DNA from: JAWVZU01 sp033722075
GTDB lineage: Bacteria; Pseudomonadota; Gammaproteobacteria; Xanthomonadales; SZUA-38
Assembly (NCBI GenBank): GCA_033722075.1
Contig: JAWVZU010000157.1
Location: 1 to 9,312, forward strand
Direction of reading: 5' to 3'
DNA length: 9,312 nt
Both the position numbers and the translations under genes were made by a program. Shown here piece by piece: positions 1 through 6,858 of the stretch (position 1 is the first letter of the stretch; every line of letters begins with the position of its first letter). The notes under the pieces were generated by a model. That model searched no databases and was not told the DNA's origin. It saw nothing but the letters and a program-made list of their open reading frames with translations.

Positions 1-224
1 AGCTCCGGATCGGTTTCCAGGGTGGCCGTGTCCATCCCCCATTCCGCCATGGCCGCGCGCACCGCGTCACCCTCCGGGTCGCTGCCGACCCGGCTGATCA
101 GCTGCGGTTCGGCACCCAGGGCCTGGAGATGCCAGGCCACATTGAAGGGTGCGCCCCCGAGGACCCGCGTCCCATCGGGAAAATGGTCGAAGAGCACCTC
201 GCCAAAAACGCCGATGTGGGCCAT
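1..224 (-). CDS. PfkB-family sugar kinase, probable fructokinase (N-terminal part only)
   Basis: Reading the minus strand from an ATG at 224-222 gives about 74 residues before the window ends, so the C-terminal three quarters are missing. The N-terminus is typical of ribokinase/PfkB-family kinases: a first beta strand (AHIGVFGEVLFD), the substrate-binding GGAPFNVA motif at residues 23-30, then RVGSDPEGD at 45-53. Known members phosphorylate fructose or related sugars with ATP in the cytoplasm. In sucrose clusters of methanotrophs and halophiles, a fructokinase follows sps and spp, and that context makes fructokinase the best guess. The start overlaps the stop of the upstream phosphatase gene by one base (TGATG). 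A GAGGAG ribosome-binding site lies 8 bases upstream (complement of 233-238), inside the phosphatase gene. The ATP-binding and catalytic region lies outside the window, so specificity cannot be judged and ribokinase-like relatives remain possible. Confidence 0.85.
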   Translation of the reverse strand, partial: MAHIGVFGEVLFDHFPDGTRVLGGAPFNVAWHLQALGAEPQLISRVGSDPEGDAVRAAMAEWGMDTATLETDPE

Positions 225-1090
225 CAGGCCGTCTCCTCGCCGGCGGGAATCGTCATCCATTCGACCGTGCTCGGGTGGAAATGGGCAATTCCCTCGAGGA
301 TCCCCGCGGCATAGTTGCCGTTCATGTCCAGAAACGCTCCGCGCGCGACGTAAAGCGCGTGAGCCAACCCCCGTTCGGTAGAGCTGCGTTGGGCGGCCTC
401 CTGAACCGTGGGGTCGCTGTTGGCCACCAGCACACCCGGAATGGCGCTCACCAGTACCTCCAGGTCGTTCCCGCTGTCGCCGCAGAAAACCGTGTTCGCC
501 GGAACATGACCGAGCAGTTTCATGAGGTATTCCAGCGCGTGCCGCTTGGACGCGCGTTCCGGGAGGACATCGAGGAGTCCGATCGACCGGGGTTCGTCGA
601 TGCTGAAGATCAGCCGCGTCCGTACGGCCGCACGCTCCAGGCGCTTTTCGATGCGCTTTGCAAGCCTTGACGTGTCCGCGCCCAGCGGCAGGTAGTAGCT
701 GAGTTTGCAGCGGTTCTGCTTGTCGGCTTCCTGGAGTCTCAGGTCCGTCAGGTCGCTCAGCAGCCCGTGCAGCGCCATGGCATCGCAGCCGCTCCAGTCG
801 CGGGCGATCTCGTCTTCCCATTCGGCGATGGCGACCGGCTCGGCACCGGGCCTGGCCTGGTAGATCGTCGTTCCCACGTCGCCGATGATGAAATCCGGCT
901 GGGGAAGACCGAAGGAATACATGGCCTTTCTGACCAGGCCGATGTGCCGTCCGCTGACGTAGGCCAGCGTGACTTCATCGCGGCTTGCCAGCCGCGCGAA
1001 ACGCTTGCGCGCGGTCGGGGATTCCGGCTGGGGACCGTTCGGGATGAGGGTCCGGTCCAGGTCCGTGGCGATCAGCAGGCGCTCAGTCAT
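224..1090 (-). CDS. spp: Sucrose-phosphate phosphatase (HAD superfamily, IIB type)
   Basis: This 288-residue cytoplasmic enzyme probably hydrolyses sucrose 6-phosphate to sucrose, the last step of sucrose synthesis. All HAD signatures are intact: DLDRT at residues 10-14 (nucleophile D10, acid/base D12), S46 in YVSGR, K129 in NRCKLSYYL, and GDSGND at 204-209 for Mg2+ binding. The C-terminal stretch GILEGI resembles the end of the synthase upstream, which fits a shared SPP-like fold. I chose the ATG at 1090-1088 over an in-frame ATG 20 codons further out, because the DxDxT strand normally starts within the first ten or so residues. The longer start would also run deep into the synthase gene. 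The chosen start overlaps the synthase stop by 8 bases and has no clear Shine-Dalgarno site, which suggests translational coupling. Other IIB HAD phosphatases (trehalose-phosphate or mannosyl-3-phosphoglycerate type) are the alternatives. The neighbouring sucrose-phosphate synthase decides for sucrose. Confidence 0.88.
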   Translation of the reverse strand: MTERLLIATDLDRTLIPNGPQPESPTARKRFARLASRDEVTLAYVSGRHIGLVRKAMYSFGLPQPDFIIGDVGTTIYQARPGAEPVAIAEWEDEIARDWSGCDAMALHGLLSDLTDLRLQEADKQNRCKLSYYLPLGADTSRLAKRIEKRLERAAVRTRLIFSIDEPRSIGLLDVLPERASKRHALEYLMKLLGHVPANTVFCGDSGNDLEVLVSAIPGVLVANSDPTVQEAAQRSSTERGLAHALYVARGAFLDMNGNYAAGILEGIAHFHPSTVEWMTIPAGEETA

Positions 1091-3206
1091 CGAGAAAGCC
1101 GTAGTGTTCGATGGCTTCGAGGATACCAAGCGCGTAGGCCTCCTTGGCAAAGTAGACCCGATCGAGATCGACCAGCTGCGAAAGCTCCTCGTTGTGGCGG
1201 TTGGCGACCACGACAGCGAGCGAATTGCCGCGCATCATGTCTTCATCCGCGCCGGATCCACCGGCGACCAGGATCCGGTCCAGCGGAAAATCGAACTTGA
1301 GCGCGACGTAGCGCAGTGCCCGACCCTTGGAGGCGCGGCTCGGGACGATGTCCAGGAACTGGCCGAAGGCACCGATCACATTGGCCGACTGATCCGCCTG
1401 GTGCAGCAACGTGGTGATGTCCTCTACCGGAGGCGCCAGCTCGGGATCATAATAATAGGAAATCTTGAACTTGCTCTGCTCGACCCGGTCCTGCAGCTTC
1501 AGTCCGGGAATGTCCTCCAGCGCACGGCGGATCCGGGGACGGTTCCAGCCACGGTCGATATGGTCGCTCCACCATTCGTCTTCGGTCAGCTCGGGCCCGT
1601 AGTGGATCCGCGTGCCGAGGCTGCTGATCAGGATATCGGGTCGGGGAATTCCGGCCTTCTTCATGACGGCCAGTGCCGAATCGATTCGCCGGCCGGTGGC
1701 GACGCCGAAGCTGACCCGCTGGCGGTGCTTGCGCATCACCTCGATGAAGGGCGGCAGGGCTTCGAGGTCGCCGAGGAGGTTCTGATCCAGGTCCGAGAAA
1801 ATGGCCCGTTCGGGATGCCGCGCTTCGGTCCGGGGCGTTTCCTCGAGCAAGGGCCGGTGGCGTCCCTCGAGCCGTTCGATGCGTTCGAGATAGCGGCGGG
1901 CGTGGGCCTGCCAGGTGTAATGTTCCCGCACACCCTGGATGCCGTTCTCTGCCGCTTTTCGCCAGCCGGCCCGGTCATCGAGGAGATCGGAGATTGCCGT
2001 GGCAATCTCGTCGGGATTCAATGGATCGACCAGCTTGCCGTTGCTGCAGTTTGCGATGATGTCGACCGGTCCGCCGTTCTCGGTGGCGACGATCGGACAG
2101 CCGCTGGCGGCGGCTTCCAGCAGGGTCAGGCCAAAGGGCTCGGTCAGGGCCGGGTTCACGAAAACACCGCCCGAGGCTGCGGTGATCCGGTAGATTTCGG
2201 GGACGTCGACCGGGCGGTGATGTTTCGGCATGGCCACCCTGCCGTAGAGGTCGTAGCGATCGATCAACAGCAGGAGGTCGGTCAGCACCGCCTGGGCACC
2301 GCTGTTGAGCTCGGTGATGTCCTCGCGGTTTCCGGCGATGATCAGGAGGTTGGCTGCCTCCTGGAGTGCTGCCGATTCGCCATAGGCCTCGAGCAGGCTG
2401 GCGATGTTCTTGCGCTCATCGGGCCGGGAGAGGGCCGTGATCAGCGGTTTGTCGGGATCCCGCAGGAATGGTCGGAGTTCCTCGGCAAAGGAAAACTGCT
2501 CACCGTCCTGGGGCAGGCGAAAGCGATCGAGATCCACGCCGGGTGGGATCACCACCATCCGGTCGGGGTCGTAATAGTCATAGAGTTCGTACTGGTTCTC
2601 GATCTCGTTGCTCGTGCTCGTCACCACGAGGTCGGCGTTGGCCAGCACCTCCTCCTCGGCGGCGATCCGCCGGCTGATGTTGTAGGTGTCTTCCACGACG
2701 TCGGCGGGCACACCCTTGGCGAGCAGCCGCTGACGCTTGTCGCGCCCCAGTGAATGACCCGTGTGAACGAGCGGGACACCGAGCAGGTTGGCCAGGCGCA
2801 CCGCGACATAGGCCGCATCCGGGTAATGACTGTGGACCACATCGGGCATGCGCGGCTGCTCGCGCAGCCAGTCGAGCAGGTTGTCGTGGAACGAATCCAG
2901 GTGATCCCACAGCTGTTCCTTGGCGATGTACTCGTCCGGGCCTGCCTCGATCCGGACCAGCCGGGCGCCGTCGGCGAGCTTTTCCACGGGCTGTGCATAG
3001 TCGTCGCTCACCTTGGCGTCGACGACCCGTCGGGTCGCCAGGTCGATCCGTTCGACATCGGGACAGTCGGCCAGCGCGCGCGCCAGTTCGACCACGTACT
3101 GGGTCTGACCGCCGGTGTCGGCATCGCGCCCGAGCTCCAGGTCGTGGCCGCGGATCAGGCCGTGGATGCTCAGGTGCAGCAGGTAGAGCTTGCCGTCCGT
3201 CTGCAT
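1083..3206 (-). CDS. sps: Sucrose-phosphate synthase with degenerate C-terminal phosphatase-like domain
   Basis: This 707-residue enzyme is predicted to make sucrose 6-phosphate from a nucleotide-glucose and fructose 6-phosphate. Residues 1 to about 445 form a GT4 (GT-B) glycosyltransferase: GGQTQYV at 32-38, HTGHSLGRDK at 148-157, LSRPDERKN at 259-267, and the donor-site EX7E motif E356-E364 in EPFGLTLLE. Residues about 468-707 form an SPP-like HAD domain. Its first motif is DLDQN (472-476; Asn replaces the usual Thr), and its fourth reads GGSGAD (649-654) where active phosphatases have GDSGND, so one metal-ligand Asp is lost. The domain is therefore probably not catalytic, and the intact separate phosphatase follows with an 8-bp overlap. 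I start at the ATG at 3206-3204 because homologous sequence begins at MQTDGKLYLLHLSIHG. The open frame continues 80 codons upstream but crosses the divergent promoter region and looks non-coding. The Shine-Dalgarno site at this start is weak. Confidence 0.92.
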   Translation of the reverse strand: MQTDGKLYLLHLSIHGLIRGHDLELGRDADTGGQTQYVVELARALADCPDVERIDLATRRVVDAKVSDDYAQPVEKLADGARLVRIEAGPDEYIAKEQLWDHLDSFHDNLLDWLREQPRMPDVVHSHYPDAAYVAVRLANLLGVPLVHTGHSLGRDKRQRLLAKGVPADVVEDTYNISRRIAAEEEVLANADLVVTSTSNEIENQYELYDYYDPDRMVVIPPGVDLDRFRLPQDGEQFSFAEELRPFLRDPDKPLITALSRPDERKNIASLLEAYGESAALQEAANLLIIAGNREDITELNSGAQAVLTDLLLLIDRYDLYGRVAMPKHHRPVDVPEIYRITAASGGVFVNPALTEPFGLTLLEAAASGCPIVATENGGPVDIIANCSNGKLVDPLNPDEIATAISDLLDDRAGWRKAAENGIQGVREHYTWQAHARRYLERIERLEGRHRPLLEETPRTEARHPERAIFSDLDQNLLGDLEALPPFIEVMRKHRQRVSFGVATGRRIDSALAVMKKAGIPRPDILISSLGTRIHYGPELTEDEWWSDHIDRGWNRPRIRRALEDIPGLKLQDRVEQSKFKISYYYDPELAPPVEDITTLLHQADQSANVIGAFGQFLDIVPSRASKGRALRYVALKFDFPLDRILVAGGSGADEDMMRGNSLAVVVANRHNEELSQLVDLDRVYFAKEAYALGILEAIEHYGFLDD

Positions 3207-3245
3207 GCGCTTTTTGTTTGAATTCCAAGCATGTAGACCATTCTT

Positions 3246-3270
3246 GTTGATGGCTGGTGAAGAAATCAAC
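3246..3270. repeat. Short inverted repeat (GTTGAT / ATCAAC) in the divergent region
   Basis: GTTGAT at 3246-3251 and ATCAAC at 3265-3270 are perfect 6-bp inverted copies separated by 13 bases. The centre-to-centre distance is 19 bases, about two helix turns, which would suit a dimeric repressor. It overlaps the weak candidate sps promoter. Six bases could match by chance, so the operator idea is speculative. Confidence 0.25.
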
Positions 3271-3294
3271 GTGGCCGGTCGGGTTGGTCCAGTG

Positions 3295-3303
3295 TGATAC
3301 GAT
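3295..3303 (+). promoter_or_regulatory. Candidate extended -10 promoter element for the HD-GYP gene
   Basis: The bases TGATACGAT match an extended -10 box (TGn followed by TACGAT, four of six matches to TATAAT). They lie about 37 bases before the HD-GYP start codon. No convincing -35 box sits 16-18 bases upstream, which extended -10 promoters can tolerate. This is pattern matching only. Confidence 0.3.
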
Positions 3304-3339
3304 GCCAAAGAACGGAATTGATCAGTCGGAGCGGGGACA

Positions 3340-5100
3340 ATGGCTGCCAAGAACGCAACTTTCAAAAGGCTGATCAAGGTCGGAATTGCGCTTTCGGCGG
3401 AAAAGGATCTCGACACGCTGATGGAGATGATCCTGCTGGAAGCCAAGGACCTTGCTCATGCCGACGGCGGAACGGTCTATCGGCGCACCAAGGAAGACAA
3501 GCTCCAGTTCGAGATCATCCGTAACGACACGCTGGGAATGGCCCGCGGGGGCACGACGGGCGAGCAGATCGACATTCCGCCGGTGGAGATGTATCTGGAG
3601 GATGGGACGCCCAACGAGAGCCAGATCGTCAGCTACGCAGCGCTCAGCGGGGAAACGCTGAACGTCAAGGACGCCTACGATTCCTCCGAGTTCGATTTCA
3701 CCGGAACGAAGCGCTTCGACGAGGGCACCGGCTATCGAACCACTTCCGTGCTGACTGTCCCGCTGAAGAACAACAAGGACCGCGTGATCGGTGTCCTCCA
3801 GCTATTGAATGCGCGCGACAGCGACACGGGAGAGGTGATCGAATTCACCGACGAGGTTCAGCCGCTGGTCGAGGCTCTGGCCTCCCAGGCCGCGGTGGCC
3901 CTGGACAACGCCAGCCTCATCGAGCAGCTGGAACACCTCATGGAGTCCTTCATCACGCTGATGGCCAGCGCGATCGACGCCAAGTCGCCCTATACCGGTG
4001 GCCACTGCCAGCGCGTGCCGCAGCTGACCGAGATGCTCACGAAAGCCGTCTGCGAAAGTGACGCCCCGCCCTTCCGGGACTTCGATCTGGACGAGACCGA
4101 GTGGCGCGAACTGCACATTGCGGGCTGGCTGCACGACTGCGGAAAGGTCACCACGCCCGAATACGTCGTCGACAAGGCCACGAAGCTGGAGACGATCAGT
4201 GATCGAATTCACGAGATCCGTACCCGCTTCGAGGTGGTCAAGCGCGAGCGGGTGATCGAGTACCAGAACAAGCTGCTCGCCGGAGAAGGGGATCCGGACC
4301 AGCTGAAGGCGGAGCTGGATGAGCAGCTGGCTTCCCTGGACGATGATTTCGAGTTCATTGCCCGTTGCAACCTCGGCGGCGAGTTCATGGCCCAGGAGCT
4401 GGTCGACCGGGTCCACCAAATTGCCGAGATCGAGTGGACCCGCACCCTGGATGATCGGCTGGGCGTGTCGCAGGCAGAGCTCAAGCGACGTTCCAAGGAG
4501 CCGGCGCGGCCGGTCCCCTGCAAGGAGAAGCTCCTGGCAGATCGCGTCGATCACCTGATCGAGCACGACGTGCCGGTCCACTCGGCGGACCCGGACAATC
4601 CCTATGGCTTCAAGGTCGAAGTGCCCGAATACAAGTACCACCGCGGCGAATTGCACAACCTGTGCATTTCGCGGGGCACGCTGAGCGACGAAGAGCGGTT
4701 CAAGATCAACGACCATATCGTCCAGACCATCGTCATGCTGGAGAGTCTGCCGCTCCCCGACCACCTGAAGCGGATCCCGGAGATCGCCGGTGGTCACCAC
4801 GAGAAGATGGATGGAACGGGCTATCCGCGGAAGTTGGAAGGCGGTGACATGTCCATCCCGGCGCGGGTGATGGCCATCGCCGACGTCTTCGAGGCGCTGA
4901 CTGCAGCGGATCGACCCTACAAGCCGCCCAAGACCCTGAGCGACAGTATCCGGATCATGTCGTTCATGGTAAAAGACGATCACCTTGATCCGGAGTTGTT
5001 CCGACTTTTTCTCGAATCCGGGGTGTACAAGGACTACGCCATGCAGTTCCTCGAGCCCACCCAGATCGACGAGGTCAACATCAAGGATTATCTGAGCTGA
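3340..5100 (+). CDS. GAF/HD-GYP cyclic-di-GMP phosphodiesterase with long insertion in the catalytic domain
   Basis: This 586-residue protein has no signal peptide or membrane segment and is probably cytoplasmic. Residues about 20-190 form a GAF sensory domain ending in VIGVLQLLNARD and a connecting helix. Residues about 200-575 form the HD-GYP domain: H222 in GGHCQRV, HDCGK at 265-269, H459, HHEKMDGTGYP at 486-496, D514 in IADVFEAL and the DRPYKP segment. The family hydrolyses c-di-GMP to pGpG and GMP at a two- or three-metal site. All visible signature residues are present, so activity is expected. HDCGK and HHE are about 220 residues apart, whereas compact HD-GYP domains have roughly 60. 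The extra region (about 280-445) is charged and largely helical. I recall similar long-insert GAF/HD-GYP proteins in other proteobacteria, so this is probably a subfamily. The start has GGAG 8 bases upstream. The FimX-like gene follows after 5 bases, indicating an operon and a joint c-di-GMP role. Confidence 0.92.
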   Translation: MAAKNATFKRLIKVGIALSAEKDLDTLMEMILLEAKDLAHADGGTVYRRTKEDKLQFEIIRNDTLGMARGGTTGEQIDIPPVEMYLEDGTPNESQIVSYAALSGETLNVKDAYDSSEFDFTGTKRFDEGTGYRTTSVLTVPLKNNKDRVIGVLQLLNARDSDTGEVIEFTDEVQPLVEALASQAAVALDNASLIEQLEHLMESFITLMASAIDAKSPYTGGHCQRVPQLTEMLTKAVCESDAPPFRDFDLDETEWRELHIAGWLHDCGKVTTPEYVVDKATKLETISDRIHEIRTRFEVVKRERVIEYQNKLLAGEGDPDQLKAELDEQLASLDDDFEFIARCNLGGEFMAQELVDRVHQIAEIEWTRTLDDRLGVSQAELKRRSKEPARPVPCKEKLLADRVDHLIEHDVPVHSADPDNPYGFKVEVPEYKYHRGELHNLCISRGTLSDEERFKINDHIVQTIVMLESLPLPDHLKRIPEIAGGHHEKMDGTGYPRKLEGGDMSIPARVMAIADVFEALTAADRPYKPPKTLSDSIRIMSFMVKDDHLDPELFRLFLESGVYKDYAMQFLEPTQIDEVNIKDYLS

Positions 5101-5105
5101 GTCAC

Positions 5106-6785
5106 ATGACCGAAGTGATCAATTTGGGGCTCATCCATGACCTGGACGATGAGGCCGAGGCGCTGACCGAAGCCCTCGAGGCGGCCGATCGAACATCGCC
5201 CGTCAGAGTCCATCGGCTCAAATCGGTCCAGGGTTTGAACAATGCTCATGAAGACGGCGAATGCGACATCATCGCCGCGGTTCCCGGCATCGCCCGGTTT
5301 GATGCGTTCAAGGCGCTTGAAGCGGTCCGGTCAATGAAAGCCGAAACCCCCGTGATCGGGCTGGCCAAGGCCGACACGGAAACGACCGTGATCGAGGCGA
5401 TGCAGGGCGGCCTCGAGGATCTGGTCGCATGCGACAGCCCGGAGCATCTCCTGCTGGTCATCGAGCGAACCCTGCGCAACCGCGCGGCGCCCAGCGGTGC
5501 CACTTCCCAGCGCGACTTCACCGGGCTTTTCAGCCGCCTCTATTTCCTGGAAATGCTCCGGAATTCGCTTCGGGAGGAAGATCCCGAAGGCAGTCCCAGG
5601 GTCCTGATCTATGTCCAATTGGACAGCTTTGGATGGATTAACGAGAGTTTCGGGATTGTCATCGGCGACCTGTTCCTGAAATCCCTGTCGAAATTGATCG
5701 CGGACAACCTGGGCATCGAGGATCTGCCCGCGCGCTACCATGGCGGGACCTTCGTGGTCCTTCTTCGGGATGACGACCTGAAGGAGCTGGAGGAGCGGGC
5801 GCGCGATCTGGGCGAAGCCATAGCAGGCCATGTGTTCGAGCACGACAACGAGGTGATCTCGAGCACGGCGAGCATCGGCATGGCCCTGGTCACGCGGGAT
5901 ACGAAAAGCCCTTCGGCACTGATCGATCACGCCTTCGAGGCGAGCGAAAACGCCAAGGCGGACGGCGGCAACGCGGCCTACTGGTACGGGGCCGATGCAG
6001 CCGAAATCGGCCGCCAGGACGAGCAGGAAGCGTGGATCATCCGGATCCGGCATGCCTTCGAAAACGACATGTTCACGCTTCTTTTCCAGCCGATCATCAG
6101 CCTGCGTGGTGACAAGCGACCCCGCTATGAAGTGCTGGTACGAATGCTCAACGAGGAGGGTGAGACCATTTCTCCCGGCGCATTCCTGCCGTTTGCCGAG
6201 CGGGCCGGGTTGATGACCGATATCGATCGCTGGGTGATTTCCCACGCCATCTATGCGGCCCAGCGGCAGGTGAAGCTCGGCGAGGGGCCGGAGATGTTCC
6301 TCAAGCTGTCGGGCAAGACCTTGATCGACAAGAACATGCCGGCCTGGATCAGCCATTCCCTGAAGGAAAACACCTGCCCGGGCGAGATGATGGTGTTCGA
6401 GATCACCGAATCCCTGGCTCACATGCACCTCGCACAGACTCGCACCGTAATCAGCCAGCTCAAGCAGCTAGGGTGCAAGGTCGGCCTGGATCACTTCGGA
6501 ACCAACGCCGGCTCGCTGAACTCCCTCGATCGGCTGGGCGTGGATTATGTCAAGATCGATGGCAGCCTGATTCGCGGGCTGGACAAGAGCGAGCATCACC
6601 AGGCCCGGGTCAAGGAAATCATCAAGAAGGCCCGTGAACTGGAGATCGGCATCATTGCCGAGTCCGTTCAGAGCGCGTCCAGCCTGCCGCATCTGTGGCA
6701 GTCCGGTGTCGAACTGATCCAGGGCTACTTCCTGCAGCAGCCCAGCCCGGACATGAATTTCGACTTTTCCGAGGTGATGTTCTAG
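5106..6785 (+). CDS. FimX-like degenerate receiver-GGDEF-EAL protein, probable c-di-GMP receptor
   Basis: This soluble 559-residue protein has three parts. Residues 1 to about 126 resemble a response-regulator receiver, but the usual phosphoacceptor Asp is missing (CDIIAAVPG at 53-61). Residues about 135-295 are a GGDEF fold with HGGTF (212-216) in place of GGDEF, so diguanylate cyclase activity is unlikely. Residues about 308-555 are an EAL fold with EVL at 342-344. Lys400 stands where the metal-binding Asn of the NLS motif is expected, and DHFG at 462-465 replaces DDFG. E432, K483, E519 and Q539 are kept. Loss of metal ligands with the pocket retained is the pattern of FimX, which binds c-di-GMP and controls type IV pilus assembly; FimX also has EVL and a PAS domain that is absent here. 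The start is the ATG at 5106, 5 bases after the HD-GYP stop, with only GAG at 5099-5101 as a ribosome-binding site. A residual phosphodiesterase role seems unlikely but is not excluded. Confidence 0.88.
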   Translation: MTEVINLGLIHDLDDEAEALTEALEAADRTSPVRVHRLKSVQGLNNAHEDGECDIIAAVPGIARFDAFKALEAVRSMKAETPVIGLAKADTETTVIEAMQGGLEDLVACDSPEHLLLVIERTLRNRAAPSGATSQRDFTGLFSRLYFLEMLRNSLREEDPEGSPRVLIYVQLDSFGWINESFGIVIGDLFLKSLSKLIADNLGIEDLPARYHGGTFVVLLRDDDLKELEERARDLGEAIAGHVFEHDNEVISSTASIGMALVTRDTKSPSALIDHAFEASENAKADGGNAAYWYGADAAEIGRQDEQEAWIIRIRHAFENDMFTLLFQPIISLRGDKRPRYEVLVRMLNEEGETISPGAFLPFAERAGLMTDIDRWVISHAIYAAQRQVKLGEGPEMFLKLSGKTLIDKNMPAWISHSLKENTCPGEMMVFEITESLAHMHLAQTRTVISQLKQLGCKVGLDHFGTNAGSLNSLDRLGVDYVKIDGSLIRGLDKSEHHQARVKEIIKKARELEIGIIAESVQSASSLPHLWQSGVELIQGYFLQQPSPDMNFDFSEVMF

Positions 6786-6858
6786 CCGAATATTGCACGA
6801 TTCACGCTCCAGCCCGGACAGCGCGCCAGTTTCCCGCGCCCGTCCATCCAGGTCTTCG

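Larger units (their letters stand above)
3207..3339. promoter_or_regulatory. Divergent intergenic region between sps and the HD-GYP gene
   Basis: This 133-bp gap separates two divergently transcribed operons and must carry both promoters. It is visibly more AT-rich than the flanking genes near the sps start. The HD-GYP gene has a good ribosome-binding site, GGAG at 3328-3331, 8 bases before its ATG. The sps side has only a purine/A-rich leader and no strong Shine-Dalgarno site. A possible sps promoter on the minus strand is TTGATT, an 18-base spacer, then AAGAAT (roughly 3269-3240); this is a weak match to sigma-70 and only a suggestion. No regulator site can be named. Confidence 0.6.

Noticed and set aside
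1091..1150. 20-codon N-terminal extension of the sucrose-phosphate phosphatase
   Set aside because: It would move the DxDxT motif unusually far from the N-terminus and deepen the overlap with the synthase gene.
969..2753. 594-codon open frame on the plus strand, opposite the sucrose-phosphate synthase
   Set aside because: It lies antisense to a clearly recognised enzyme with motifs throughout. Its translation has no recognisable domain and the composition of a GC-rich shadow frame.
3207..3446. 80-codon N-terminal extension of sucrose-phosphate synthase
   Set aside because: It would cover the whole divergent promoter region and the start of the HD-GYP gene, and has no similarity to the family N-terminus. 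The glycosyltransferase begins at the ATG at 3206.
3802..4983. 393-codon minus-strand frame opposite the HD-GYP gene
   Set aside because: It is a shadow of a well-supported gene; the translation is rich in His, Arg, Val and Leu without motifs.
5331..6428. 365-codon minus-strand frame opposite the FimX-like gene
   Set aside because: It has the same antisense phase and composition as the other shadow frames, with no domain signal.
6821..6839. GCGCG / CGCGC hairpin between the FimX-like gene and umpA as a terminator
   Set aside because: The stem is only 5 bp with a 9-base loop and no T-tract; it is within chance for this base composition.
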